A stretch of 44,883 nucleotides of DNA from positions 1-44,883 of the forward strand of contig DAITVZ010000039.1 in NCBI GenBank assembly GCA_036841525.1. The letters run 5' to 3'. This document shows positions 16,324-22,954 of the stretch, piece after piece. How positions within the stretch are numbered: the stretch's first letter is position 1; each line of letters opens with the position of its first letter. The notes beneath the pieces are model-generated. The model did not search any database, had not been told where the DNA came from, and saw nothing but the letters and a program-made list of their open reading frames with translations. The position numbers and the translations under genes are program-made. This DNA is from JAAYEA01 sp012689325 (GTDB taxonomy: Bacteria > Chloroflexota > Anaerolineae > JAAYEA01).

Positions 16324-18680
16324 GCCTCCTCCTCCGCGGCGCCGCCCGAGCGGGGCGCGTAGAGGATCGGCGCGCCCCAATCCGCGCCCGACAGCTCCAA
16401 CCGCGCCTCCGCCAGCCGGAGCCGACGTCGCGCCTCGGCCAGCGCCACGTCCGGCGGGTTCCCCGCCGCCAGGACGCGGATCCATTCGTCGCAGAGGCGC
16501 GCAAGGGCGCCGGGCTCGGCGGCGCCGGGCTCGGCGGCGCCGGTCTCCGCCGCGCGCGGCCAGCTCAGCGCAGCGCAGGCCAGCGCCCGGCTCAGCCGCC
16601 TGGCCAGCCCGTTCAGCGCCGGGGCCGAGTTGGCCGCCAGCGGCAGCAGGGCGATCATCTGCGGCGGCTGCTCCCGCCAGAGGGCGGCCAGCGAGCGGGC
16701 GTTGGCGAGCCGCCCGTTCCCCGAGTCGGCCTCCAGCAGCAGGTGCTCGGCGTCGTGGCGGAGCAGGCCGTGGGCGGCGATGGCGAGCAAATGGGGGCGG
16801 AACTCGACCAGCGCCTGATAGATCGAGGCGGCGGAGGCGTGCTCCTCCACGCGCCAGGCGCACTCCGAGTTGGCCGCCTGCGCGGCGCGGGCCTGCTCGG
16901 CCAGCCAGCTCCCGTCGCTGGCCGCCGCGGGCAGCTCGAAGCGGCTGGCGGCGTCCGCCGGGCTGGCCACGGCCACCAGCACCCGCAGCGGCAGGTCCAG
17001 CACCCAGGGCGCCACGGGGTGCGGCGTCTCGATGACGCGGGCCAAGGGCGTCTCGGCGGAGGCGGCGATGGGCCAGCCCTCCTCGGGGTCCAGCAGCGCC
17101 TCCCAGGGGAGCGCCTCCAATTCCGGCGCGCCGACAAGCTGCACGCGCCAGCGCAGGCCGCGCCCCGCCGCCCGGGCCAGCGCCAGCGCGGCGCGGTAAA
17201 AGCCCGCGTCGCCCCCCGCCCACAGCGCCTCAAAGAGCGCCGCGGGCTCGGCGCCGGCGGGCGGGGTGAACCAGCCGTTGTGGTCGCCGATGGCGGGCGC
17301 GCTGCAAGCGATGGGATAGCCCAGCGCGGTGGCCGGGCCCGAGATGGTCAGCCGCAGCTCGTCATAGCCCCGCTTGGCCCAGCGCGGCCCCGCGTCCCCC
17401 GCGTCCGGCGCAAAGACGGCGCGCGCCGCCACCCAGCCCCGGCCCGGCCAGCCGGGCGTCTCGCGAGCCCAATCCAGCGCCGCGGCGGCGTGCTCGGGCC
17501 GCGGACCGCCCCAGGCGGCGGGCTTGGCCCGGGTCGCCGGCGCCGCCGAGGCCCCCAGCGGCGCCCCCAGCGCGACCAGGATGTGGCGCGACTCGTCGCG
17601 GAGGCGCTGCCAGCCGGCCAGCCGGGCGGCGACCTTGTCGGCGCGCTGGCGCAGGCCGCGCAACAGGGCGCTGAAATAGGTGTCCGGCGCGCCGATCTGA
17701 GCCTGTTCGGCCAGGGCGTCGAGGTTCTCCAGCTCGTGGGTGATCGCCGCGCCGCGCCAAAGGCAGGCGTCCAGCCGCCCGGCATAGTCGCGGTAGAGCT
17801 CCAGCGCGCGGCCCGGCTCGCGGCTCACCAGATCGGGCCGCCCCTGCCCCCGCAACAGCCGCCCCAGCTCGTCCACCGCCCCGGCGACCCCCTCCAGCCA
17901 ATCGAGCATGCGCCCCGCGCGGAGCAGGTGCTGCTCCCATTGGGGCAGCCAGGCGTCCAGCAGGATCGGCGCGGCCCGCTCGGCGCCCTCGTGGGTATAA
18001 AGGAGCACGCGGTAAGCGGGGAGGGCGCTGCCGCGATAGATGCGCGCCTGGCCCAGCGGGCGGCCCGGCGGTGCGCCGAGGCCCGGCGGTGCGCCGAGGC
18101 CCGGCGGTGCGCCGAGGCCCGGCGGCGCGCCGAGGGGGCCATGCAAGAGCTCGCCGAGGCCCTGGCGCGGCGCGGCCTGCGACCGGAGCGCCTGCGCCGC
18201 CAGGGCGTGGCCGTCCTCGGGGCGAGCCATGCCGGCGAAGCAAACGACCTGGCCCCAGAGCTCCGGCGAGGGCGGCGGCGTCCAGAGCGCCTCCTCGCGC
18301 AGGCGGCGAAAGACGTCGGGGGCGTGGGAGCCGGGCTGGACATAGCGCACGTGGAGGCGGTAGGCGTCGGCGTAGGTCCGCGCGCGCACCCAGCAGGCGC
18401 GGCGGGAAGCCGGGAAGGCGATCCAGCCGCTGTTGGCCAGGGGCTGGCTGAGGTAAGGGTCGGGGGCCTCCGGGGCCAGCGGCAGCTCCAGCGGCTGGCC
18501 GCTCAGGCGCTCGAGGTGCGCCGCCAGGTCGCGCAGCGCCTCGGCAAAGGCCGCCTGTCGCGCCGCGCGCTCGTCCGGCGCGTCCGTCTCGCCCCACCGC
18601 GCATAGTATAGCACCTGCTCGCACGTCGGCTCCTGGATGGCCGCCGCCGCGCTGGAAACACCGCTCCGTCGCTCGCTCAT
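16320..18680 (-). CDS. CHAT-domain protein, apparently lacking the catalytic cysteine
   Basis: 786 residues. The C-terminal part (about 490-780) matches the CHAT (caspase-HetF) pattern: RVQLVGAPELEALPWEALLD, PLRVLVAVASP, then LLAIAAHG with the expected His near 636. At the nucleophile position, where active members have a Cys in an ACxS/T-type motif, the sequence reads LLPLAANSA near 682, so the Cys seems replaced by Ala. ALAEARRRLRL ends the domain. Residues 1-480 are not recognised; an 18-bp DNA repeat (18060-18137) encodes PPGLGA repeats near residue 185. The start ATG follows AAAGGCG. It overlaps the HDAC-like gene by 4 bp. CHAT proteins are proteases in signalling or defence; this one may be a pseudoprotease or scaffold. 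Confidence 0.7.
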   Translation of the reverse strand: MSERRSGVSSAAAAIQEPTCEQVLYYARWGETDAPDERAARQAAFAEALRDLAAHLERLSGQPLELPLAPEAPDPYLSQPLANSGWIAFPASRRACWVRARTYADAYRLHVRYVQPGSHAPDVFRRLREEALWTPPPSPELWGQVVCFAGMARPEDGHALAAQALRSQAAPRQGLGELLHGPLGAPPGLGAPPGLGAPPGLGAPPGRPLGQARIYRGSALPAYRVLLYTHEGAERAAPILLDAWLPQWEQHLLRAGRMLDWLEGVAGAVDELGRLLRGQGRPDLVSREPGRALELYRDYAGRLDACLWRGAAITHELENLDALAEQAQIGAPDTYFSALLRGLRQRADKVAARLAGWQRLRDESRHILVALGAPLGASAAPATRAKPAAWGGPRPEHAAAALDWARETPGWPGRGWVAARAVFAPDAGDAGPRWAKRGYDELRLTISGPATALGYPIACSAPAIGDHNGWFTPPAGAEPAALFEALWAGGDAGFYRAALALARAAGRGLRWRVQLVGAPELEALPWEALLDPEEGWPIAASAETPLARVIETPHPVAPWVLDLPLRVLVAVASPADAASRFELPAAASDGSWLAEQARAAQAANSECAWRVEEHASAASIYQALVEFRPHLLAIAAHGLLRHDAEHLLLEADSGNGRLANARSLAALWREQPPQMIALLPLAANSAPALNGLARRLSRALACAALSWPRAAETGAAEPGAAEPGALARLCDEWIRVLAAGNPPDVALAEARRRLRLAEARLELSGADWGAPILYAPRSGGAAEEEA

Positions 18681-18721
18681 CGCCTTTGCCGCCTTGCTCT
18701 CGCGCCCATCATCCTGGCCCT

Positions 18722-18727
18722 ATTATA
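18722..18727 (-). promoter_or_regulatory. -10 element of the CHAT-HDAC operon
   Basis: Minus-strand TATAAT about 42 bp upstream of the CHAT start codon. No convincing -35 hexamer is seen at 16-18 bp spacing. Confidence 0.45.
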
Positions 18728-18760
18728 CGCAGCATGGGCGGGGACGCGAGTTTCAAGAGA

Positions 18761-18858
18761 GTCGAACGTCAAAAGTCCAAAGTCGAAAGTCGAGGAGGCT
18801 TCCTGGAGGTTCGACATTCGACGTTCGACTTTCGACCCTCTGGCCACCTGCCACTTGA
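18761..18858. repeat. GTCGAA-word imperfect hairpin, copy 1
   Basis: The left arm is a run of GTCGAACGTC/AGTCGAAAGTC words, the centre AGGAGGCTTCCTGG, and the right arm a run of TTCGACGTTCGAC words, ending with CCACCTGCCACTTG. Related elements are at 19381-19755 and 20051-20170. It is located between the CHAT start and the ybaK stop, with no gene in it. Confidence 0.75.
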
Positions 18859-18866
18859 ATCGGTCC

Positions 18867-19340
18867 TTACCCCACGTCTTCCACCTGCCCGCCGGTGAGG
18901 CGGACCAGCTCGGCGGGGGTGAGGCAAAAGACGGCGTGGGGCGTGCCGGCGGCGGCCCAGATCAGGTCGTATTGCAGCAGGTCGCGGTCGATCAGCGTGA
19001 GGATCGGCTCGGCGAGCCCCACCGGCGGGATGCCGCCGATGGCATAGCCGGTGCGCTGGCGGACCCAGTCGGCGTCGGCCTTGGCGATGGCCTCGCCCAC
19101 CAGCGCCTTCACCTTGCCCTCGCGGACGCGGTTGGCGCCGCTGACGGCGATGAGGATGGGGCGGCCGCTCGTCTCGCCGCGAAAGACCAGCGACTTGACG
19201 ATCTGCTCCACGCCGCAGCCCACCGCCTGGGCCGCCTCCACCGCCGTGCGCGTGGAACCGGGCAACTCCACCACCTGGCAGGCCACGCCGGCCGCGCTCA
19301 ACGCCTCTTGCACCCGCCGGGCGCTATCGCTCAAGCTCAT
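18867..19340 (-). CDS. YbaK/EbsC family aminoacyl-tRNA deacylase-like protein
   Basis: 157-residue single-domain protein of the YbaK/ProX fold, which hydrolyses mischarged aminoacyl-tRNAs (for example Cys- or Ala-tRNA-Pro) in the cytoplasm. Visible motifs: IVKSLVFRGETSGRPILIAVSG near residue 46, with the conserved K-S-L (Lys of the active site), then NRVREGKVKAL, and GYAIGGIPPVGL near 100, the GGxxPxG signature of the family. The length is typical. It has its own promoter (TTGCCA-17-TATAAT at 19369-19397). The C-terminus differs little from standard proteins; no fusion to ProRS. Which tRNA it edits is not decided by sequence. Confidence 0.9.
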   Translation of the reverse strand: MSLSDSARRVQEALSAAGVACQVVELPGSTRTAVEAAQAVGCGVEQIVKSLVFRGETSGRPILIAVSGANRVREGKVKALVGEAIAKADADWVRQRTGYAIGGIPPVGLAEPILTLIDRDLLQYDLIWAAAGTPHAVFCLTPAELVRLTGGQVEDVG

Positions 19341-19368
19341 CTCGTCCCCCCTCGATCAGGATGGGGGG

Positions 19369-19397
19369 ATTATAGGGTCGCTGGTGGCAAGTGGCAA
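19369..19397 (-). promoter_or_regulatory. Promoter of ybaK-like gene within repeat element
   Basis: Minus-strand TTGCCA (19397-19392), 17-bp spacer, TATAAT (19374-19369). The -35 lies in a TGGCAAG/CTTGCCA heptamer repeat. The -10 neighbourhood is identical over about 20 bp with the mazG promoter at 20154-20182. Confidence 0.65.
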
Positions 19398-19755
19398 GTG
19401 GCAGGAGAAGTCGAAAGTCCAACGTCAAAAGTCGAAAGTCCAGGAAAGGGACGAGTCCTCTTGACGTTCGACGTTGGACTTTGGACGTTCGACGTCGCCT
19501 TTGGACGTTCGACGTTGNNNNNNNNNNNNNNNNNNNNNNNNNNNNNNNNNNNNNNNNNNNNNNNNNNNNNNNNNNNNNNNNNNNNNNNNNNNNNNNNNNN
19601 NNNNNNNNNNNNNNNNNTTTGGACGTTCGACGTCGCCTTTGGACGTTCGACGTTGGACTTTGGACGTTCGACGTTGGACTTTGGACGTTCGACGTTGGAC
19701 TTTGGACGTTCGACGTCGCCTTTGGACGTTCGACGTTGGACTTTGGACGTTCGAC
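19381..19755. repeat. GTCGAA/TTTGGACGTTCGACG minisatellite, copy 2, with gap
   Basis: It begins with GTGGCAAGTGGCAAG, then GTCGAAAGTCC words, then from about 19466 a 20/21-bp tandem unit TTTGGACGTTCGACG plus TTGGAC or TCGCC, both before and after the N-run 19518-19617. At least seven units are visible on the right side. The stretch 19341-19764 contains no gene besides this. Confidence 0.85.
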
Positions 19756-19764
19756 TCTGGCGCC

Positions 19765-19968
19765 CTAGCGCACCACCGCCACCGTCTCGGCGTACTGCAG
19801 CGCCCCCATGGGGCAGACCTCGACACAGGCGCCGCAATCGACGCAGAGGTCCTCATCCACCACCGGCGCGGCGCGCCCCTCTTGCTTGAGCGCCTCCGCC
19901 GGGCACGCGCGGACCGCGGGGCAGCGATGATTCTGCGGGCAACGCCAGGCAACCACCTTGATAGCCAT
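19765..19968 (-). CDS. 4Fe-4S ferredoxin-type protein
   Basis: 67 residues, start ATG at 19966-19968 after AGGAGAGATGAC. The C-terminal half has a canonical 4Fe-4S motif, CVDCGACVEVCP near residues 42-53. The N-terminal half reads WRCPQNHRCPAVRACP, a variant with C-x5-C-x4-C spacing seen in small bacterial ferredoxin-like proteins that may hold a second cluster or a relic of one. It would carry electrons in the cytoplasm; no redox partner is encoded next to it, since the flanking genes are YbaK and MazG. A 15-bp perfect palindrome (19984-19998) sits in its leader and may be an operator. Confidence 0.85.
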   Translation of the reverse strand: MAIKVVAWRCPQNHRCPAVRACPAEALKQEGRAAPVVDEDLCVDCGACVEVCPMGALQYAETVAVVR

Positions 19969-19983
19969 GTCATCTCTCCTGTA

Positions 19984-19998
19984 TAGGGGATACCCCTA
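19984..19998. promoter_or_regulatory. Palindrome upstream of ferredoxin gene (possible operator)
   Basis: TAGGGG (19984-19989), ATA, CCCCTA (19993-19998). It lies 16 bp upstream of the start codon, just before the ribosome site. It could bind a regulator or fold in the transcript. No known operator consensus is claimed. Confidence 0.35.
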
Positions 19999-20050
19999 CC
20001 TGGTATATTAGCCCTATGATACGCTGTTTTCGCGGGGGGTCAAATGGACA

Positions 20051-20170
20051 GTCGAACGTCCAACGTCGAAGGTCGAACGTCAAGGAGGCTCCCATCCTTC
20101 TCTTTGACTTTCGACTCTCGACTTTCGACTTTCGACCTCCGACCTCTTGCCACTTGCCACTTGCCCCTTG
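20051..20170. repeat. GTCGAA-word imperfect hairpin, copy 3, ending in promoter
   Basis: GTCGAACGTCC words (left arm), centre AAGGAGGCTCCCATCCTT, then TTTCGACTCTCGAC words, then CTTGCCACTTGCCACTTGCC. The CTTGCCA end supplies the -35 of mazG, mirroring the ybaK promoter on copy 2. Confidence 0.8.
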
Positions 20171-20182
20171 TAACCCTATAAT
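20154..20182 (+). promoter_or_regulatory. Promoter of the MazG fusion gene
   Basis: TTGCCA (20154-20159), 17-bp spacer, TATAAT (20177-20182), 27 bp before the start codon. The ribosome site is GAGGTGA. The -10 context matches the ybaK promoter. Confidence 0.7.
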
Positions 20183-20209
20183 CCCCCCATCCCACCCACG
20201 AGGTGACAC

Positions 20210-21760
20210 ATGTCCCGCGGTCTCACCATCATCGGCCTCGGGCCGGGCGACCCGGCGCTGTTGACCCTGGAGGCGCAGCACACCCTCTCGCGCCTCACCG
20301 AGGTGGTGCTGCACACCCGCCAGCACCCCATCGTCCCGCGCCTGCCGGGCTTTTTGCGGCTGCGGACCCTCGCCGAGCTGGGCGCCGGGCCGGATGAGCA
20401 ACTGGAGGCGCTGCTGGCGCTGGCCGAGCGCGCCGACGGCGTCGCCTACGCCGTCCCCGGCCACCCGCTGGACGGCGGGAGCGGCGGGCTGGCGGCGCGG
20501 CTGCTGGCGCTGGCGCGGGAGCGCGGCCTCCCCGCGCGCCTGGTGGCCGGGCTGAGCTGGGTGGACGCGGCGCTGGCGGGGCTGGGGCTCGACCTGGCGG
20601 CGGGCTTGCAGGTGCTGGACGCCGCCGAGGTGGCCCGCGCCCATCACCCGCCGCTGAACCCCGACCGCCCCGCGCTGCTGGGGGGCCTGGACCCGGCGCG
20701 GGCGTCCGAGCTGCGCCGCGCGCTGCTCAACCTCTACCCCGCCGATCACCCCGTGACGCTCTGGAGCCCTGACGCGGCGGGGGCCACGACCCCGCTGGGC
20801 GCGCTGGGCGAGACGCCGCTGCCGCCCTATGCCGCCCGGCATTCCGATGCCGCCCGGCATTCCTATGCCGCACTCTATATACCCCCCCTCCCCGAGCCGG
20901 GCTCCCTGGAGGCGTTCCAGGAGGTGGTCGCCCACCTCCGCGCGCCCGACGGCTGCCCCTGGGACCGCGAGCAGACCCACGCCTCGCTGCGCAACTCGCT
21001 CTTGGAAGAGACCTACGAGGTCCTCGCCGCGCTGGACGAGGGCGACGCCGCCGGGCTCCGGGAGGAGCTGGGCGACCTGATGCTGCAGGCGGTGCTGCAC
21101 ACCCAGATCGCCATCGACGAGGGCGAGTTCCGCATGGCCGACGTGGTGCACCACATCGTGACCAAGCTGATCCGCCGCCACCCCCACGTCTTTGCCGGGC
21201 GGCAGGTGGGCGGCGCCGGCGAGGTGCTGCGCAACTGGGAGGAGATCAAGGCCGCGGAACGCGCCGCGCAACCCAAGCCCAAGACGCTCTTTTCCGGCGT
21301 GCCCCTCTCGCTCCCGGCGCTCAACCGCGCGCAGGCGATCCAGGAGCGGGCCAGCCGCGTCGGGTTCGACTGGCCCGACATCACGGGGGTGGTGGCCAAG
21401 ATACGCGAGGAGGCCGACGAGCTGCTGGCCGCCGACGAGGGCGCGCGCGAGGGCGAGCTGGGCGACCTGCTCTTTTCCGTGGTGAACGTGGCGCGCTGGC
21501 TGGGGCTCGACGCCGAGACGGCGCTGCGCGGCGCGGCCAACCGGTTCGTCGCCCGCTACGAGGCGATGGAGCGGCTCGCCGCCGAGCGCGGGCTGGCGCT
21601 GGCCGCGCTGGACCTGGCGGCGCAGGACGCGCTCTGGGAGGAGGTCAAGGCCGCGGAGACGCGGGGCGCGCAGACGCGGGGCGCGCAGACGCGGGGCGCG
21701 GAGACGCGGGGCGCGCAGACGCGGGGCGCGGAGAAGCCGAGCGCGGAGAAGCCGGTTTGA
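20210..21760 (+). CDS. mazG: Tetrapyrrole methylase-like / MazG nucleoside triphosphate pyrophosphohydrolase fusion
   Basis: 516 residues, YabN-like fusion. Residues 1-200 begin LTIIGLGPGDPALLTLEA, the SAM-binding motif of the tetrapyrrole (corrin/porphyrin) methylase fold; its activity in such fusions is uncertain. From about 228, EVVAHLRAPDGCPWDREQTH and LLEETYEVLAALDEGD carry the MazG EExxE-type metal motif, with ELGDLMLQAVLHTQIA supplying the downstream acidic residues; a second MazG half follows to about 480. MazG hydrolyses NTPs to NMPs, a housekeeping or stress role. The linker (residues about 206-222) contains a repeated YAARHS/DAARHS whose DNA is a REP-like hairpin pair. The tail is five or more TRGAQ/TRGAE repeats from a 15-bp DNA repeat. 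Start after GAGGTGA. Confidence 0.92.
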   Translation: MSRGLTIIGLGPGDPALLTLEAQHTLSRLTEVVLHTRQHPIVPRLPGFLRLRTLAELGAGPDEQLEALLALAERADGVAYAVPGHPLDGGSGGLAARLLALARERGLPARLVAGLSWVDAALAGLGLDLAAGLQVLDAAEVARAHHPPLNPDRPALLGGLDPARASELRRALLNLYPADHPVTLWSPDAAGATTPLGALGETPLPPYAARHSDAARHSYAALYIPPLPEPGSLEAFQEVVAHLRAPDGCPWDREQTHASLRNSLLEETYEVLAALDEGDAAGLREELGDLMLQAVLHTQIAIDEGEFRMADVVHHIVTKLIRRHPHVFAGRQVGGAGEVLRNWEEIKAAERAAQPKPKTLFSGVPLSLPALNRAQAIQERASRVGFDWPDITGVVAKIREEADELLAADEGAREGELGDLLFSVVNVARWLGLDAETALRGAANRFVARYEAMERLAAERGLALAALDLAAQDALWEEVKAAETRGAQTRGAQTRGAETRGAQTRGAEKPSAEKPV

Positions 21761-21785
21761 CAAGATGGGCGGAAATGCGTATAAT
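21757..21785 (+). promoter_or_regulatory. Promoter of the tRNA cluster
   Basis: Consensus TTGACA (21757-21762), 17-bp spacer, TATAAT (21780-21785), about 20 bp before tRNA-Phe. The -35 includes the mazG stop codon TGA (21758-21760). Confidence 0.8.
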
Positions 21786-21805
21786 AGCCCTACCTTCGAT
21801 GGTGG

Positions 21806-21878
21806 GCCGAGGTAGCTCAGTCGGTAGAGCGCACGGCTGAAAACCGTGGGGTCTCCAGTTCAAGTCTGGACCTCGGCA
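21806..21878 (+). tRNA. tRNA-Phe (GAA)
   Basis: Acceptor GCCGAGG pairs with CCTCGGC, discriminator A. Anticodon arm CACGG-CTGAAAA-CCGTG gives anticodon GAA. The T arm holds GTTCAAGTC. CCA is not encoded. Confidence 0.97.
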
Positions 21879-21884
21879 TGTTTT

Positions 21885-21957
<73 letters not shown>

Positions 21958-21969
21958 TCATTTTGTTAG

Positions 21970-22041
21970 GGCGACGTAGCCAAGTGGTTAAGGCAGGGGT
22001 CTGCAAAACCCCGACCACCGGTTCAAGTCCGGTCGTCGCCT
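21970..22041 (+). tRNA. tRNA-Cys (GCA)
   Basis: Acceptor GGCGACG pairs with CGTCGCC, discriminator T. Anticodon arm GGGGT-CTGCAAA-ACCCC gives GCA. The T arm has GGTTCAAGTCC. CCA is not encoded. Confidence 0.96.
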
Positions 22042-22089
22042 CTTTGAGCTGATAGCGAGTCCATGTACCCGCTATCGGCTTTTGTTTAT

Positions 22090-22172
22090 GGGGCGGTGGC
22101 GAAACGGCAGACGCTGCAGACTTAAAATCTGCTGGGGGTTACCCCATGCGGGTTCGAAACCCGCCCGCCCCA
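22090..22172 (+). tRNA. tRNA-Leu (TAA)
   Basis: 83-nt class II tRNA. Acceptor GGGGCGG pairs with CCGCCCC, discriminator A. Anticodon stem GCAGA/TCTGC with loop CTTAAAA gives TAA. The long variable arm is CTGGGGGTTACCCCAT, and the T arm GCGGG-TTCGAAA-CCCGC. Confidence 0.96.
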
Positions 22173-22255
22173 CTGCGCTGGCGTCAACTGGCAGCCGCCA
22201 CAGACTTGACTCTGCTGGGGGTTACCCCATGCGGGTTCGAAACCCGCCCGCCCCA
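22173..22255 (+). pseudogene. Degenerate tRNA-Leu-like copy 1
   Basis: 83-bp unit directly abutting tRNA-Leu. The 3' part (variable arm, T arm, 3' acceptor strand) is identical to the tRNA-Leu, while the 5' part has changed: the 5' acceptor strand no longer pairs, the anticodon loop CTTGAC has six bases with a 4-bp CAGA/TCTG stem, but a D arm GGCG/CGCC remains foldable. Probably non-functional as a tRNA. Confidence 0.8.
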
Positions 22256-22338
22256 CTGCGCTGGCGTCAACTGGCAGCCGCCACAGACTTGACTCTGCTG
22301 GGGGTTACCCCATGCGGGTTCGAAACCCGCCCGCCCCA
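22256..22338 (+). pseudogene. Degenerate tRNA-Leu-like copy 2
   Basis: A second 83-bp unit, identical to the one at 22173-22255 and in direct tandem with it. Same decay pattern, with the 3' half of tRNA-Leu intact. The tandem arrangement suggests unequal crossing-over or att-site-like duplication after the first decayed copy formed. Confidence 0.8.
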
Positions 22339-22346
22339 CTCCTGAT

Positions 22347-22816
22347 GTAGTGACGGCTTTAGCCGTTCCGACTCCGACTGCGCTGGCGCTGCTCGGCGAT
22401 CAATCGCCGAGCTACGGCGGCATGGAATGCCGTGACCGCGCCTGATGGAATCAGGCTTGCCAGACCTCTTGCCACGCCGGCTCCTGGAGCCCGATTTGAT
22501 CGGGCGCCGCCGACGCCATTCCATGGCGCGACGCCATTCCATGGCGCGTAGCACGGCGTCGGCATTCCATGCCGCATTATCGCCGTGCGGGCACCACCGC
22601 CGCGGGGGCCACCGCAGTGCGGGGCATCACCGCGCGGGGCATCACCGCGCGGGGCGGCGCCATGTACCGCAGCGTCGGCATCCCACACCGGTCGCTCGGC
22701 GATCAATCGCCGAGCTACGGCGGCATGGAATGCCGTGACCGCGCCTGATGGAATCAGGCTTGCCAGACCTCTTGCCACGCCGGCTCCTAAAGCCCGATTT
22801 GATCGGGCGCCGCCGA
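22347..22816. repeat. REP-like palindrome mosaic with 123-bp direct repeat
   Basis: The 22339-22954 interval has no gene. A GTAG-headed palindrome sits at 22347. A 123-bp block occurs twice (22391-22513 and 22694-22816, two mismatches). Each copy holds CTCGGCGAT/ATCGCCGAG plus CTAC, GGCAT-loop-ATGCC, GCCTGAT/ATCAGGC and GCCCGAT/ATCGGGC hairpins. Between them, 22548-22587 is GTAG plus CACGGCG...CGCCGTG enclosing a GGCAT-TCC-ATGCC hairpin, preceded by two CGCCAT-TCC-ATGGCG hairpins. Short GC repeats fill 22590-22670. Confidence 0.85.
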
Positions 22817-22838
22817 GTGCGGGCATCGGCTCGCGCGA

Positions 22839-22868
22839 TTGGACATTTCTCGCAAGCGGTACTATGAT
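22839..22868 (+). promoter_or_regulatory. Promoter of the giant surface-protein gene
   Basis: TTGGAC (22839-22844), 18-bp spacer, TATGAT (22863-22868), giving a leader of about 80 nt. The ribosome site GGGAGGAAAC precedes the ATG at 22955. Confidence 0.6.
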
Positions 22869-22954
22869 AGATCCATCTTTCCCCGGTGTGCAGCCCCCGA
22901 CGCTTCCCACCCATCCCCACCACACGATGCACCCTTGCACAACCGGGAGGAAAC

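Noticed and set aside
22082..22345. Open frame across the tRNA-Leu and its copies
   Set aside because: It is an artefact of the 83-bp repeats; the sequence folds as a tRNA and no ribosome site is present.
22339..22954. Open frames across the hairpin mosaic, e.g. 22585-23352
   Set aside because: They consist of translated palindromes (repeated SRRGKRSGKP-like words) in both strands and several frames and have no ribosome sites.
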